Below are positions 23,741-32,563 of a stretch of 64,000 nt of DNA, piece after piece (position 1 is the stretch's first letter; each line of letters begins with the position of its first letter). The notes below the pieces were generated by a model, which ran no database searches, was not told where the DNA came from, and saw only the letters and a program-made list of their open reading frames with translations. This DNA is from Halorubrum sp. 2020YC2 (lineage in GTDB: Archaea; Halobacteriota; Halobacteria; Halobacteriales; Haloferacaceae), in the NCBI RefSeq assembly GCF_018623055.1, contig NZ_CP076019.1:1922001-1986000 (forward strand). Reading direction: 5' to 3'. Both the position numbers and the translations under genes were made by a program.

Positions 23741-23854
23741 ATGGGAGTGGTTGACTCACACGAAGGTCGGACCGGGGACGACGAGGAGGATCCGGAGGAG
23801 TCCGTCCGCGTGCTGGAGGGACACGCGGTCCAGTTCAACGAGTACCGATACTGA
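23741..23854 (+). CDS. 37-residue acidic microprotein
   Basis: A short open frame starts ATG GGA GTG and encodes 37 residues: an acidic stretch (GRTGDDEEDPEESV) followed by RVLEGHAVQFNEYRY. A TATG-containing AT-rich block (GTTATG) lies about 30 bases upstream. The ending VQFNEYRY is, from recall, shared by a haloarchaeal microprotein family. It sits between the HAD gene and the DUF92 gene. Too short for confident statistics, but codon use matches its neighbours. Confidence 0.55.
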   Translation: MGVVDSHEGRTGDDEEDPEESVRVLEGHAVQFNEYRY

Positions 23855-23940
23855 CGGCGTCGCCGCGTCGACCGGGGCCTGCGACCGACCGCCCGACGGC
23901 TGTCGGGACCGTTAAGTGGTCGTCGGGGGTAGCCGAGGGT

Positions 23941-25275
23941 GTGATACGGAGGCTCCGACGAGCGGGTGTTTTCGCCGCGGTGGCCGCCCTGGCGATCCTC
24001 GCGCCGGCGCTCGAGACCGCCGCCGCGGTCCCCTTCTTCGCCGTCGCCGGAGCGGCCTTCTTCGGCGTCCGCGACGGCGAGTGGTTCGAGACGCTCGCGC
24101 TGCCCGGCGACCGCGAGGAGGAGCGCCTCTACGGGTTCGTCGCCTTCGCGCTCGCCGGCGCCGGCCTCGCCCTGTTCACGTCGCTGCCGCGCGCGCCGCT
24201 GCCGTACGAGGCGTTCGCGGCCGCGACGCTCGCCGTCGGCGCCGGCCGCCTCGGGCGGACGCTCGTCTCCGAGCGGACGACCGACGAGTTCCCGCTCGTC
24301 GCGGGCTACGTCGCCGCCGGGACCGCGGCCGCGCTCGCCGGGCAGGTCGCGGTGCGGCTCCAGACCGGCGCCCCGGTCGACGGCGCGACGCTTCCCGCGC
24401 TCACGTTCCTCGCGGCCGCGGCCGCGCTGACGGCCGCGCTCGTCCGCTCGCTGGTGTTCTCCCGGGACGCGCACATCACGACGATCCTCGTCGCGTTCGC
24501 GGTCTGGGGGTTCCTCGCCCTGGAGCCGACCGTCGACGCGCCCCTCATCCTCGTCGGCCTCGCGGTGACGGGCGCGCTCGGCTACGTCTCCTTCGCCATC
24601 GGTACCGCCTCGGTCGCGGGGATGCTCACCGGCGTCCTCTCGGCGCTGCTCGCGGTCGTCCTCGGCGGCGTCGGCTGGTTCCTCACGCTGATGTCCTTCT
24701 ACGCGCTCGGGGGGCTCGCCTCGAAGTACCGGTTCGACGAGAAGGCGGAGCGGGGGGTCGCACAGGAGAACGAGGGCGCGCGCGGCACCGGCAACGTGCT
24801 GGCGAACTCCGCGGTCGCGCTCGCGGCGGTGGTCGGCTACGCGGCCGCGCCCCACCTCGCCGTCCCGGCCGCCCCGCTCGGCTTCGCGTTCGCGGGCGCG
24901 ACGGCGACCGCGATGGCCGACACGCTCTCATCGGAGATCGGCGGCCTCTACGACGGGCCGCGGCTGGTGACGACGCTCCGCCCCGTCGAACCGGGGACCG
25001 ACGGCGCGATCACCTGGCAGGGCGAGCTGGCGGGGCTCTCCGGCGCGCTGCTCGTCGGCGCGCTGGCCGCCGGCGGGGCGCCCGTCTTCGACCCGGTCGT
25101 CGCCGGCGGCGTCGCCGCGGGCGGGGCCGTCGTCGCGGCGGGCGTCGCCGGGATGACCGTCGACAGCCTGCTCGGCGCCCTGATCGAGGGCGACCGCGTC
25201 GGCAACCAGACCGTGAACTTCCTCGCGACGGTCTCCGGCGCGGCCGTCGCCGTCGCGCTCTGGGCGGTGGCCTGA
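23941..25275 (+). CDS. DUF92-family integral membrane protein (phytyl-phosphate/polyprenol kinase-like)
   Basis: The protein has 444 residues with about twelve TM segments. The DUF92 signature lies in the C-terminal half: ALGGLASKYRFDEKAERGVAQENEGARGTGNVLANS, then ATATAMADTLSSEIGGLYDGPRLVTTLRPVEPGTDGAITWQGE and a final NQTVNFLATVSGA (each run read in sections). Plant VTE6 and cyanobacterial members phosphorylate phytyl phosphate. In haloarchaea a role in prenyl phosphate salvage is inferred. It starts with GTG and is followed by the GNAT gene after one base, so they form an operon. Confidence 0.9.
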   Translation: MIRRLRRAGVFAAVAALAILAPALETAAAVPFFAVAGAAFFGVRDGEWFETLALPGDREEERLYGFVAFALAGAGLALFTSLPRAPLPYEAFAAATLAVGAGRLGRTLVSERTTDEFPLVAGYVAAGTAAALAGQVAVRLQTGAPVDGATLPALTFLAAAAALTAALVRSLVFSRDAHITTILVAFAVWGFLALEPTVDAPLILVGLAVTGALGYVSFAIGTASVAGMLTGVLSALLAVVLGGVGWFLTLMSFYALGGLASKYRFDEKAERGVAQENEGARGTGNVLANSAVALAAVVGYAAAPHLAVPAAPLGFAFAGATATAMADTLSSEIGGLYDGPRLVTTLRPVEPGTDGAITWQGELAGLSGALLVGALAAGGAPVFDPVVAGGVAAGGAVVAAGVAGMTVDSLLGALIEGDRVGNQTVNFLATVSGAAVAVALWAVA

Positions 25276-25276
25276 G

Positions 25277-25768
25277 ATGACGGGCGACGAGGCCGCCGAC
25301 TCCGGAGGGGACGGACGCGGCGACGAGTCCGGGGAGCGCGATGTCTCCGACCCGCGTGTCCGCCCGGGACGGCCCGCCGACGCCGGCCGGATCCGCGAGC
25401 TTCAGTCGCACCTCCGCCAGCCGAGTCCGGACCTGCTGGAGTACGGGCTGGCGGTGGGCGCCGCCCGGGTGAGCGTCGCGAACGGTCGCGTCGTCGGCTA
25501 CCTGCTCCCGGTCGACGGGCCGAACCGCCGGGGGGTCCACCTAGCGGAACTCGTCGTCGCGCCCGGCTTCCGACGCGAGGGGCGCGCCCGCGGCCTGCTC
25601 CGCACGGTGATAGCCGACGCCGACGGGCCGGTCACGCTTCAGGCCCATCCCGACAACGACGCCGCGCTCGCGCTGTACGAGTCGCTCGGCTTCGAGGTGG
25701 TCGAGCGGCGCCCGGGCGCGTACGCCGACGGCGACGCGCTCGCCCTGCGCCTCGTCCCGGACGCGTAG
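25277..25768 (+). CDS. GNAT-family N-acetyltransferase
   Basis: The protein has 163 residues. After an acidic, disordered 25-residue lead, the GNAT core runs from RVRPGRPADAGRIRELQSH. VHLAELVVAPGFRREGRARGLLRTVI is motif A, binding the acetyl-CoA pyrophosphate, and LQAHPDNDAALALYESLGFEVV is motif B. It resembles RimI-like enzymes, but the acceptor (protein N-terminus or small molecule) is not predictable. It is coupled to the DUF92 gene. Confidence 0.88.
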   Translation: MTGDEAADSGGDGRGDESGERDVSDPRVRPGRPADAGRIRELQSHLRQPSPDLLEYGLAVGAARVSVANGRVVGYLLPVDGPNRRGVHLAELVVAPGFRREGRARGLLRTVIADADGPVTLQAHPDNDAALALYESLGFEVVERRPGAYADGDALALRLVPDA

Positions 25769-25852
25769 CGGTCGGGCGGCGGACCGCCGCCCCGCGACCC
25801 CTCGACCGCCGCAGACACAAGGACTATTCCAGCGCCACGCCTCCGGACAGCC

Positions 25853-26236
25853 ATGAGTGACGCCGACGCGGAGACCGGGTCGATCGAGGTCGACTTCGGG
25901 GAGGACGGGCTGGTGCCGGCGGTCGCACAGGACGCCGACTCCGGCGAGGTGCTGATGCTCGCGTACGTCTCGCCCGAGGCGCTGTCGCGCACCCGCGAGA
26001 CCGGCGAGGCCCACTACTACTCCCGGTCCCGCGAGGAGCTGTGGCACAAGGGCGGCTCCTCGGGACACACCCAGTCGGTCCGGGAGGTACGGGTCGACTG
26101 CGACGCCGACACCCTGCTGTACCTCGTCGAGCAGGAGGGCGGCGCCTGCCACACCGGGCACCGGTCGTGTTTCCACCGGACGATAGGCGGCGAGAACGTG
26201 GGCGAGCGCGTCTTCGACCCCGACGAGGTGTACTGA
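25853..26236 (+). CDS. hisI: Phosphoribosyl-AMP cyclohydrolase
   Basis: The protein has 127 residues. [40 protein letters not shown] (substrate loop), VDCDADTLL (Mg site) and [11 protein letters not shown] (zinc cysteines) are all present. It opens the purine ring of PR-AMP in histidine synthesis. It is the single-domain form usual in Archaea, not fused to HisE. It precedes a coiled-coil gene by three bases, so the two are probably co-transcribed. Confidence 0.97.
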   Translation: MSDADAETGSIEVDFGEDGLVPAVAQDADSGEVLMLAYVSPEALSRTRETGEAHYYSRSREELWHKGGSSGHTQSVREVRVDCDADTLLYLVEQEGGACHTGHRSCFHRTIGGENVGERVFDPDEVY

Positions 26237-26239
26237 CCG

Positions 26240-27433
26240 ATGGCCGACGGGGACGGCGGGACCGGCAGCGACCGGACCGCCCGCGGCGGCGCCGAGGGCG
26301 ACGCGGACGACCCCGTCGCCGCGGCGGGCGAGGCGGCCGCGCGGCTCCGCGAGCGCTACGACGAGCTCCGCCGAATCGAGTCCCGGATCGACGGCTACGG
26401 CCGCGACCGCGTCGAGGCGGCCGCAGACGCCTACCGCCGCGCGCACCGGATCCTCGACCGGTACGAGGAGGACGCTGTCGGCTCCGGCGACTTCGAGTCG
26501 TACGTCCGCTTCCGCGGCGAGTTCGGTGACGCGGTCGACGTCGACGACGACACCCCCGCCGGCGACGCCTTCGGGGCGGCCGACGAGGCGGTGGACAAGC
26601 GCCGGCTCTCGGAGTCGGACTTCGCGGCGGCCCGCGAGGCGTTAGAGCCGGCCGGAGAGTTCGTCGACCTCTTGGAGGCGTACGACGACGCGGTCGACGA
26701 CTACCGGGCGAGCCGGAAGGCGGCGCGCGAGGCTCGAAAGCGGCTCGACTCGCGGCTCGACGAGCTCCGCGAAGTGGCCGAGATGGCCGACGCCGACCTC
26801 GACGCCGACCTCGACCGCCTCCGCGGCCCGATCGAGGCGTACAACGAGGGGCTCCGAGAGGCGTTCCGGGAGTTCTTCAAGTCGGCGTCCGCCCGCGAGG
26901 TGTTCGACTTCCTCGACCGCGCGGACGGGACGCCGTTCGTCGACGTCGACGTGCCGCCGACGGACCTCGCGGAGTACGTCGAGACGCACGCCGCCGGCGA
27001 GGAGCCGCCAGCGACCCTGCTGGAGTACGCCGACTACACCAACTCCAAGCTGGAGCACTACGTCGACGACCCGGGGGCGCTCCGCACCGCGGTCGCGGTC
27101 CACCGGACGTACCTCGAACGCCTCGACGGCGAGCCGCTGACGCTCGACTGGCCGCCGAAGCCGGGCGACGAGCTCGCCTACGAGATAGACGAGCTGGTCC
27201 CCCTGGTCGGTCGGATCGCGGACGACGACGTCGTCGCGACCCTGCGCTCGGTTCGCGAACTCGCGCGGGGCGACGACCACGAGCGGCTCCGCCGCGCGGC
27301 AGCGGTTCGCGACGCGCTCGACGACGCCGACCTCGCCCTGATCGAGCGCGGCGAGGCCGAGGAGCGGCTGACCGAGGCCGAGCGGACGCGCTCGACCGTC
27401 GACGACGTGCTCGCGGAGACGGAGCGGGACTGA
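26240..27433 (+). CDS. Conserved haloarchaeal coiled-coil protein (DUF7118-like)
   Basis: The protein has 397 residues, soluble and very acidic. Long helical stretches with heptad character are seen at about 35-75 (AAARLRERYDELRRIESRI), 150-190 (ASRKAAREARKRLDSRLDEL) and 340-390. A central segment holds EFFKSASAREVFDFLDRADGTPFVDV. No catalytic motif is visible. The family is restricted to haloarchaea as far as I know; the DUF number is from recall. It may be a structural or DNA-associated protein, but that is speculative. Confidence 0.7.
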   Translation: MADGDGGTGSDRTARGGAEGDADDPVAAAGEAAARLRERYDELRRIESRIDGYGRDRVEAAADAYRRAHRILDRYEEDAVGSGDFESYVRFRGEFGDAVDVDDDTPAGDAFGAADEAVDKRRLSESDFAAAREALEPAGEFVDLLEAYDDAVDDYRASRKAAREARKRLDSRLDELREVAEMADADLDADLDRLRGPIEAYNEGLREAFREFFKSASAREVFDFLDRADGTPFVDVDVPPTDLAEYVETHAAGEEPPATLLEYADYTNSKLEHYVDDPGALRTAVAVHRTYLERLDGEPLTLDWPPKPGDELAYEIDELVPLVGRIADDDVVATLRSVRELARGDDHERLRRAAAVRDALDDADLALIERGEAEERLTEAERTRSTVDDVLAETERD

Positions 27434-27482
27434 GCGCCGCGGTCCGCCGACGACCGGCGCGGCGACCGCCCCGGAGTGCGGA

Positions 27483-27490
27483 TTTTTAAG
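27483..27490 (+). promoter_or_regulatory. Box A of the gene at 27514
   Basis: TTTTTAAG is centred about 27 bases before the ATG at 27514, and supports that start over the GTG at 27508. Confidence 0.5.
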
Positions 27491-27513
27491 CCCCGTCGCG
27501 GTCGAGCGTGGGT

Positions 27514-27912
27514 ATGACCCGATTCGACGCGGCGACGGAAGACGAGCGGCTGAAGCTGTTCGCGGACGCCGCGGCCGCCCACCGCGCGCGCTCCGGCGAC
27601 GTGCTGACCGTCGACGTCGACCCCGACAGCGACGACACCGAGGGCGGCGAGGTGCCGCCGTGGATCCAGCTCGCGGGCACGGAGCTAATTCTGGACTGTA
27701 CCGACGAGGAGCTGGATCGCCTGAAAGACCTACTCGAAGAGTTCCCCGAGTTCCGGATCGACGAGCTCGTCAGCCCGGAGGAGGCCGAGGGGACGAATGC
27801 CGTCGTCACCGCGCGCTCGGACGCGAACCGCGTCGCGGGGTTCATGGAGCGCGCCTTCCGCGAGGTGTACGAACTCGACGCGGAGTATCGGGCGTGGGTG
27901 ACGGCGATCTGA
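27514..27912 (+). CDS. Conserved haloarchaeal protein of unknown function
   Basis: The protein has 132 residues, alpha/beta, acidic. It starts MTRFDAATEDERLKLFADAA, contains LDCTDEELDRLKDLLEEFPEFRIDELVSPEEAEG and ends VYELDAEYRAWVTAI. It has no signal peptide or metal motif. I recognise related haloarchaeal proteins with the same start and end pattern, but no function is known. It is a single-gene unit. Confidence 0.7.
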   Translation: MTRFDAATEDERLKLFADAAAAHRARSGDVLTVDVDPDSDDTEGGEVPPWIQLAGTELILDCTDEELDRLKDLLEEFPEFRIDELVSPEEAEGTNAVVTARSDANRVAGFMERAFREVYELDAEYRAWVTAI

Positions 27913-28000
27913 CGCTACGCGGTCGACGCGGGCCGGCGGCCGCACCGGCTCCGTCGTCGATCGGCGCGGGCCGGCGGCCGGACCCGTCACCGGTCCCGAG

Positions 28001-28168
28001 TCACTTCGCGAAGTAGCTCGTGAAAAAGCCCGAGAGGAAGGAGCTGATCGCGACCGCGACGAGGAGGTCCGCCGTGTCGTGGTCGCCGTCGCCGGCGGTG
28101 AGCCAGGTGACCGCGACGCCGATGCCGAGCGATATCACGCCGTTCGCCGTGTCTTCTTTGAGTCCCAT
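28001..28168 (-). CDS. Small membrane protein, 55 residues
   Basis: The start MGLKEDTANGVISLGIGVAVTW leads into a first TM segment, and a second (LLVAVAISSFLSGFFTSYF) ends the protein near its C-terminus. The two helices are joined by an acidic loop (AGDGDHDTADL). It is a plausible haloarchaeal membrane microprotein; function is unknown. The longer open frame upstream of 28168 is not coding-like. Confidence 0.65.
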   Translation of the reverse strand: MGLKEDTANGVISLGIGVAVTWLTAGDGDHDTADLLVAVAISSFLSGFFTSYFAK

Positions 28169-28257
28169 AGGCCCCGTTGGCGACGGAGTAACAAAACCGA
28201 TGCGGCGGGCTCGCTCTCGTCCCGACGAACGGGCGGCCGCGACGAGGCCGCCGCGCC

Positions 28258-28809
28258 TCAATGGAAGCCGCGGTCGACGTCGTCGTCCTCGATCAGGTCG
28301 TCCAGCTCCGAGGTGAGCAGCTCCTCGGCCTCCTCGAAGGTGTCGGACAGTTCGTCCAACTCCTCGGGCCGGCCGTCGAACTCGTACTCCATCGGGCCGA
28401 ACGCGGGCGACTCGACCGCCTCCATCACGTCCTCGAAGAGGTGGTCGGGGTCGGTCGGCGCCTCGGCGTGGACCTTCAGCGTCTCCGTGAGCCGCGTGGC
28501 CATCTCCTCGGCGTGGTCCTCGTCTTCGGGCGCCGACCGGACCGCGAACCGCCCGCCGCTCTCGGCGTCCGGGAGGAGCGGGTCGAGTTCGTCGTCGACC
28601 TTCCGGGCGACCTGCGCACCGACGCCGCGGAGGTCGCGGGGGTTCTTCGCGTACGTCTTCAGGTGGTAGAGACCGACGCTCGGGTGGCCGAAGTAGAGGT
28701 CCTCCCCTAGGCCGCCGCGGCGGGAGCCGGCGACCGCGCGCCAGCCGTCGGGGTCGGTCGAGTCGCTCGCGACGTCCGCGAGGATGTCGTCCCAGTCTCG
28801 TACGCGCAT
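28258..28809 (-). CDS. Conserved haloarchaeal protein of unknown function
   Basis: The protein has 183 residues, strongly acidic and soluble. MRVRDWDDILADVASDSTDP is followed by a glycine-rich GGLGEDLYFGHPSVGLYHLKTYAKNP segment and RGVGAQVARKVDDELDPLLP. The C-terminal half is mostly helical and acidic. It is divergent from the Dna2-like gene, with 161 bases between the starts. No known domain was identified. Confidence 0.7.
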   Translation of the reverse strand: MRVRDWDDILADVASDSTDPDGWRAVAGSRRGGLGEDLYFGHPSVGLYHLKTYAKNPRDLRGVGAQVARKVDDELDPLLPDAESGGRFAVRSAPEDEDHAEEMATRLTETLKVHAEAPTDPDHLFEDVMEAVESPAFGPMEYEFDGRPEELDELSDTFEEAEELLTSELDDLIEDDDVDRGFH

Positions 28810-28970
28810 GTCGGTCGACGGTAGGGGCGCGCGAGCTCAAGAGCGTGTCGGTGGCGGCGGGGCAGGCGGAGCGGGGGGCGGGCGGGCCGCGGCGACGCAC
28901 CGGCCAGCGGAAGGCGGCGGCCGACCGCGACCACCGACAGCGTTTTTCGCCGCCGCCGCCGAGCGGGGGC

Positions 28971-31751
28971 GTGAACGTTCGGGGGCCGATCGTCTCCGTC
29001 GGGGAGGCGCGGACGGTGTCGACGTCGTACGGCGAGCGCGACCTCCGCGAGGTGCGGGTCCGGCCCGACCGCGGCGCGGGCGACCCGGTCGACGTGACGC
29101 TGTGGGGCAAGTGGACGGAGACGGCCGAACACGCCGAGCCGGGGATGGAGCTTCTCGTCACCGACCCGGAGGAAGACGAGTACCGCGGGGAGACGGGGTA
29201 CGCGACGACCGACGAGTCGTGGGTCGTCCTCCAACCCGACTTCCTCGTCGACGTGACGGGGATCCGGTCGTGGGTCCAGTGTCCGCGGATGTACTATTTA
29301 AATAAGCTCTCGGGGATCCCGCTCAACTACCCGGTCGTCAAGGGGACGGTCGTCCACGAGGTGTTCGGGGACCTGCTGCGGGGGATGGAGCTTGAGGCCT
29401 CCGTGGAGGACCGCGTCGCGGAGGCCGGCCTCGAACTCGGCCTGCTCGGCTACGAGACCGAAGAGGTCGAAGACGAGGTGCGCCGCAACGCCGCCGCCGT
29501 CGAGGGGTGGCTCGCGCAGGGAACGCTCTCCGACGAGGACACGTGGCGCTCGGAGTTCACCCTCATCTCGCCCACGTTCGGGTTAAAAGGCCGCGCCGAC
29601 GCGCTTCGACGAGGGACGCCGGTCGAGCTGAAGACGGGGAAAAACACCAAGCGGGAGCCGCGCTTCCACGACAAGGTCCAGGCCGCCTGCTACGCGCTCA
29701 TGCTCGACGAGCGCGGCGTCGACCCCGACATCGGGACGCTGCTGTACACGAAGAACACCGCCTTAGACCGCAACGAGGAGTCGGGGGACCTCGCGCCCGC
29801 CAAGGAGTTCACCGTCGGGCGCGGCTTCTTGGAGTTCGTCGTGCGCGAGCGCAACGCCCTCGCGGCGATGGAGTGGCGCGCGCTCAACGACCCCGGCGAG
29901 CGCCCCACGGTGCCGACGGGGTACGAGGCGGACGCGACGTGTAGCTACTGCTTCGAGCAGGACACGTGTATGGTCGTCTCCGGCCGGCTCGACCAGGAGT
30001 CGAAGGCGGGACAGGTCGGGACGCCGGTGCCCGACGCGGAGCGCGACTACTTCGACCGCTTCTACACCGCCATCGAGGAGGAGCGCCGCGAGACCCACGC
30101 CGAGTACCGGAAGCTGTGGGAGCAGACCCCCGAGGAGCGGGCGGCCGACGACCGCGCGCTGATCGGCCTCGAACCCGTCGCACAGACCGAAATCGACGAC
30201 GCCCGGTGGGAGCTTCGCGCCCGGAAGCCGGGCGACGCCGTCTCGAAGCTCCGCGAGGGCGACGTGGCGCTCGCGAGCGACGGCGACCCCGTCTCGGGCC
30301 ACGCGGAACTCGGTCGAATCACCGAACTCGGGGGCGACGAGGTCGTCGTCGAGACGGACGAGCCGGTCGAACTGCGTCGGCTCGACGTGTACCCCTCGGA
30401 GATATCCGTCGACCGCTCGCTCACCGCGCTCCACGACGCGGTCCTGAAGGGCGACCCCGACCGCAAGGACGTGCTGTTCGGCCGTCGGGCGCCGGAGTTC
30501 CGGGAGCCGGCCGACCGCCCGACCGGCAGCCCCGGAGCGGAGGACTCGGATGCCGCCGAAACCGGCGCCCCCGACGCCTACATCGACAACAACGACGCCC
30601 AGAACGAGGCGGTCGAACTCGCGGTCGACGCCGAGGACCTGGCGCTGATCCACGGCCCGCCCGGCACCGGGAAGACGTACACCATCGCGCGGACGATCCG
30701 CGCCTTAGTGGCGGAGGGGAACCGAGTGCTGCTGTCGGCGTTCACGAACCGCGCGGTCGACAACGCGCTGGAGGCGCTCCGGGATCAAGGGTTCGAGGAC
30801 TGGGTCGCGTCCTCGCGACCAGATGTAGCCGGTGAAACCGGCGGAATCCTGCGCGTCGGCACCGAGACCGGCGTCCGCGACGACATGCGTGACGTGCGGC
30901 TGGTCCAGCGCGGCGAGCCGAACGCGAAGGCGGGCGAACTGCGGGACGCGCCGGTCGTCGCGGCGACGACCGCGACCTGCGGCTCCCGCGTCATGCGCGA
31001 GTGCGAGTTCGACGTCGCCCTCGTCGACGAGGCGTCCCAGCTCACGGAGCCGGGCACCCACGCCGCGATCAACCTCGCGGACCGGTTCGTGCTCGTGGGC
31101 GACCACGAGCAGCTCCCCCCCGTCGTCCGCGCGGAGAACGAGCTTCAGACCTCCCTCTTCCAGCGCCTCATCGAGGAGTATCCCGACGCGAGCGTCATGC
31201 TCGACCGCCAGTACCGGATGAGCCAGCGCATCCAGGCGTTCGCCTCCGCGGAGTTCTACGACGGCGCGCTCCGCCCCGCGACCCCCGAGGTGGCCGGGCA
31301 GACGCTCGCGGACCTCGGCGTCGACCCGGACGCGCTCGCACCCGAGCTGACCGGCGGCGTCGGCTTCGTCGACCCCGACGGCGAGCGCGACGGGAACCGG
31401 AACGTCCGCGAGGCCGAGCGCGTCGTCGCGGTCGTCGACGCCTACGTGGCCGCCGGCGTCGACCCCGATGATATCGGCGTGATCGCGCCCTTCCGCGCGC
31501 AGGTCGCGGAGATCGGTCGCCGGACCGACGTGACGGTCGACACCGTCGACCGCTTCCAGGGCTCCTCGAAGGAGGTGATCCTCGTCTCGCTCGTCGCGAC
31601 CGGCGACCTCGACGGCCCCATCTTCGAGGACCACCGCCGCGTGAACGTCGCGCTCACTCGGGCGAAAAAGCAGCTGACGATCGTTGGCGACGCCGACGCG
31701 CTCGGCTCCGACCCCTTCTACGCGCGGATGCTCGACTGGGCGCGGCGGTGA
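28971..31751 (+). CDS. dna2: Dna2-like nuclease-helicase (Cas4/RecB nuclease plus SF1B helicase)
   Basis: The protein has 926 residues. An N-terminal OB-like segment (VNVRGPIVSVGEARTVSTSY) leads to a Cas4/RecB nuclease domain with SWVQCPRMYYLNKLSG, FGLKGRADALRRG and VELKTGKNTK. The four cysteines of an Fe-S cluster are one in VQC and three in CSYCFEQDTC. The C-terminal helicase has Walker A HGPPGTGKTYT near residue 560, DEASQLTEPGTHA, the Q-fixing VGDHEQLPPV, LDRQYRM and VDRFQGSSKE. It probably processes DNA ends or flaps in replication and repair. The GTG at 28971 was chosen; the upstream Arg/Pro-rich extension is not conserved-looking. Confidence 0.92.
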   Translation: MNVRGPIVSVGEARTVSTSYGERDLREVRVRPDRGAGDPVDVTLWGKWTETAEHAEPGMELLVTDPEEDEYRGETGYATTDESWVVLQPDFLVDVTGIRSWVQCPRMYYLNKLSGIPLNYPVVKGTVVHEVFGDLLRGMELEASVEDRVAEAGLELGLLGYETEEVEDEVRRNAAAVEGWLAQGTLSDEDTWRSEFTLISPTFGLKGRADALRRGTPVELKTGKNTKREPRFHDKVQAACYALMLDERGVDPDIGTLLYTKNTALDRNEESGDLAPAKEFTVGRGFLEFVVRERNALAAMEWRALNDPGERPTVPTGYEADATCSYCFEQDTCMVVSGRLDQESKAGQVGTPVPDAERDYFDRFYTAIEEERRETHAEYRKLWEQTPEERAADDRALIGLEPVAQTEIDDARWELRARKPGDAVSKLREGDVALASDGDPVSGHAELGRITELGGDEVVVETDEPVELRRLDVYPSEISVDRSLTALHDAVLKGDPDRKDVLFGRRAPEFREPADRPTGSPGAEDSDAAETGAPDAYIDNNDAQNEAVELAVDAEDLALIHGPPGTGKTYTIARTIRALVAEGNRVLLSAFTNRAVDNALEALRDQGFEDWVASSRPDVAGETGGILRVGTETGVRDDMRDVRLVQRGEPNAKAGELRDAPVVAATTATCGSRVMRECEFDVALVDEASQLTEPGTHAAINLADRFVLVGDHEQLPPVVRAENELQTSLFQRLIEEYPDASVMLDRQYRMSQRIQAFASAEFYDGALRPATPEVAGQTLADLGVDPDALAPELTGGVGFVDPDGERDGNRNVREAERVVAVVDAYVAAGVDPDDIGVIAPFRAQVAEIGRRTDVTVDTVDRFQGSSKEVILVSLVATGDLDGPIFEDHRRVNVALTRAKKQLTIVGDADALGSDPFYARMLDWARR

Positions 31752-31764
31752 GAGCGCGGGCGGC

Positions 31765-32469
31765 CTACGACCCGTCGGCGTCCGTGACGATCCCCGGCTC
31801 CTTGCTCGCGATCACGACGATCCGGTCGGTGAGGTCCTCGATCGTGTTCGCGAGCTCGTCCAACAGGATCGCGAGCTCGCGGTAGACGAGCGGCTGGTCG
31901 ACCGCGTCGTCCGCGAACGCGGTCTCGATGGCGTCGTTGCGGAGGTCGTCGCACTCGCTTTCGAGGTCGCGTATCGACTCGATCCCCTCGCCAAGTGACT
32001 CCGTGGCGTCGGTCCGCGCGAGCCCGCGGACGAACCCCTCCGCGACGTCACCGAGGAGCACGACCATCTCCGCGATCCGGCCGGCCATCTCGCGCATATC
32101 GCCGAAGGGCTCGACGCCCGCGTCGGGACGCATCATCGCGACCTCTTGGACGATCCGCTCGGTGTGGTTCGCGACCACGTCGAGCTCGTTGTAGAAGTCG
32201 AGCAGGGCGGACTCGTTGAAGTTGATCCGCGTGTTCAACAGGCCGATGTCGTCCGGTCCGGCGTCGGTGATGAGCGCCGTGAGCCCGCGGACGAGGTCGT
32301 CGCACTCGCTTTCGATCGCGGCTATCTCGTCGACCGTCTCGGCGTACGGCCCGTCGTTCGCGTACTCGTCGAGCGCCCGCGGGAGGAGGGCGACGCAGTC
32401 GTCGATCCGGTCGAGGTACGCGACGGTCTGCGACTCGAGTCGCTCCCCGAAGTCGGCGTCGGTGGACAT
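31765..32469 (-). CDS. DUF47/PhoU-like protein
   Basis: The protein has 234 residues and is all-helical. Two PhoU-like repeats carry the acidic metal motifs ESECDDLVRGL and ESECDDLRNDA. FNESALLDFYNELDVVANHTERIVQEVAMM is the central helix pair. DUF47 proteins commonly pair with PiT phosphate permeases and may regulate them; no permease is adjacent here. The ATG at 32469 (MSTDADFGERL) is preferred to 32481. Confidence 0.88.
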   Translation of the reverse strand: MSTDADFGERLESQTVAYLDRIDDCVALLPRALDEYANDGPYAETVDEIAAIESECDDLVRGLTALITDAGPDDIGLLNTRINFNESALLDFYNELDVVANHTERIVQEVAMMRPDAGVEPFGDMREMAGRIAEMVVLLGDVAEGFVRGLARTDATESLGEGIESIRDLESECDDLRNDAIETAFADDAVDQPLVYRELAILLDELANTIEDLTDRIVVIASKEPGIVTDADGS

Positions 32470-32563
32470 ACGCGTCTCCACGCGCGTCGGGGGTAAAGAG
32501 GTTCCTTCGCGTTTCGTCGACCGTGAGGGTTCGCGGCGCTCGACCCGGGTTCACGGACCCGCC

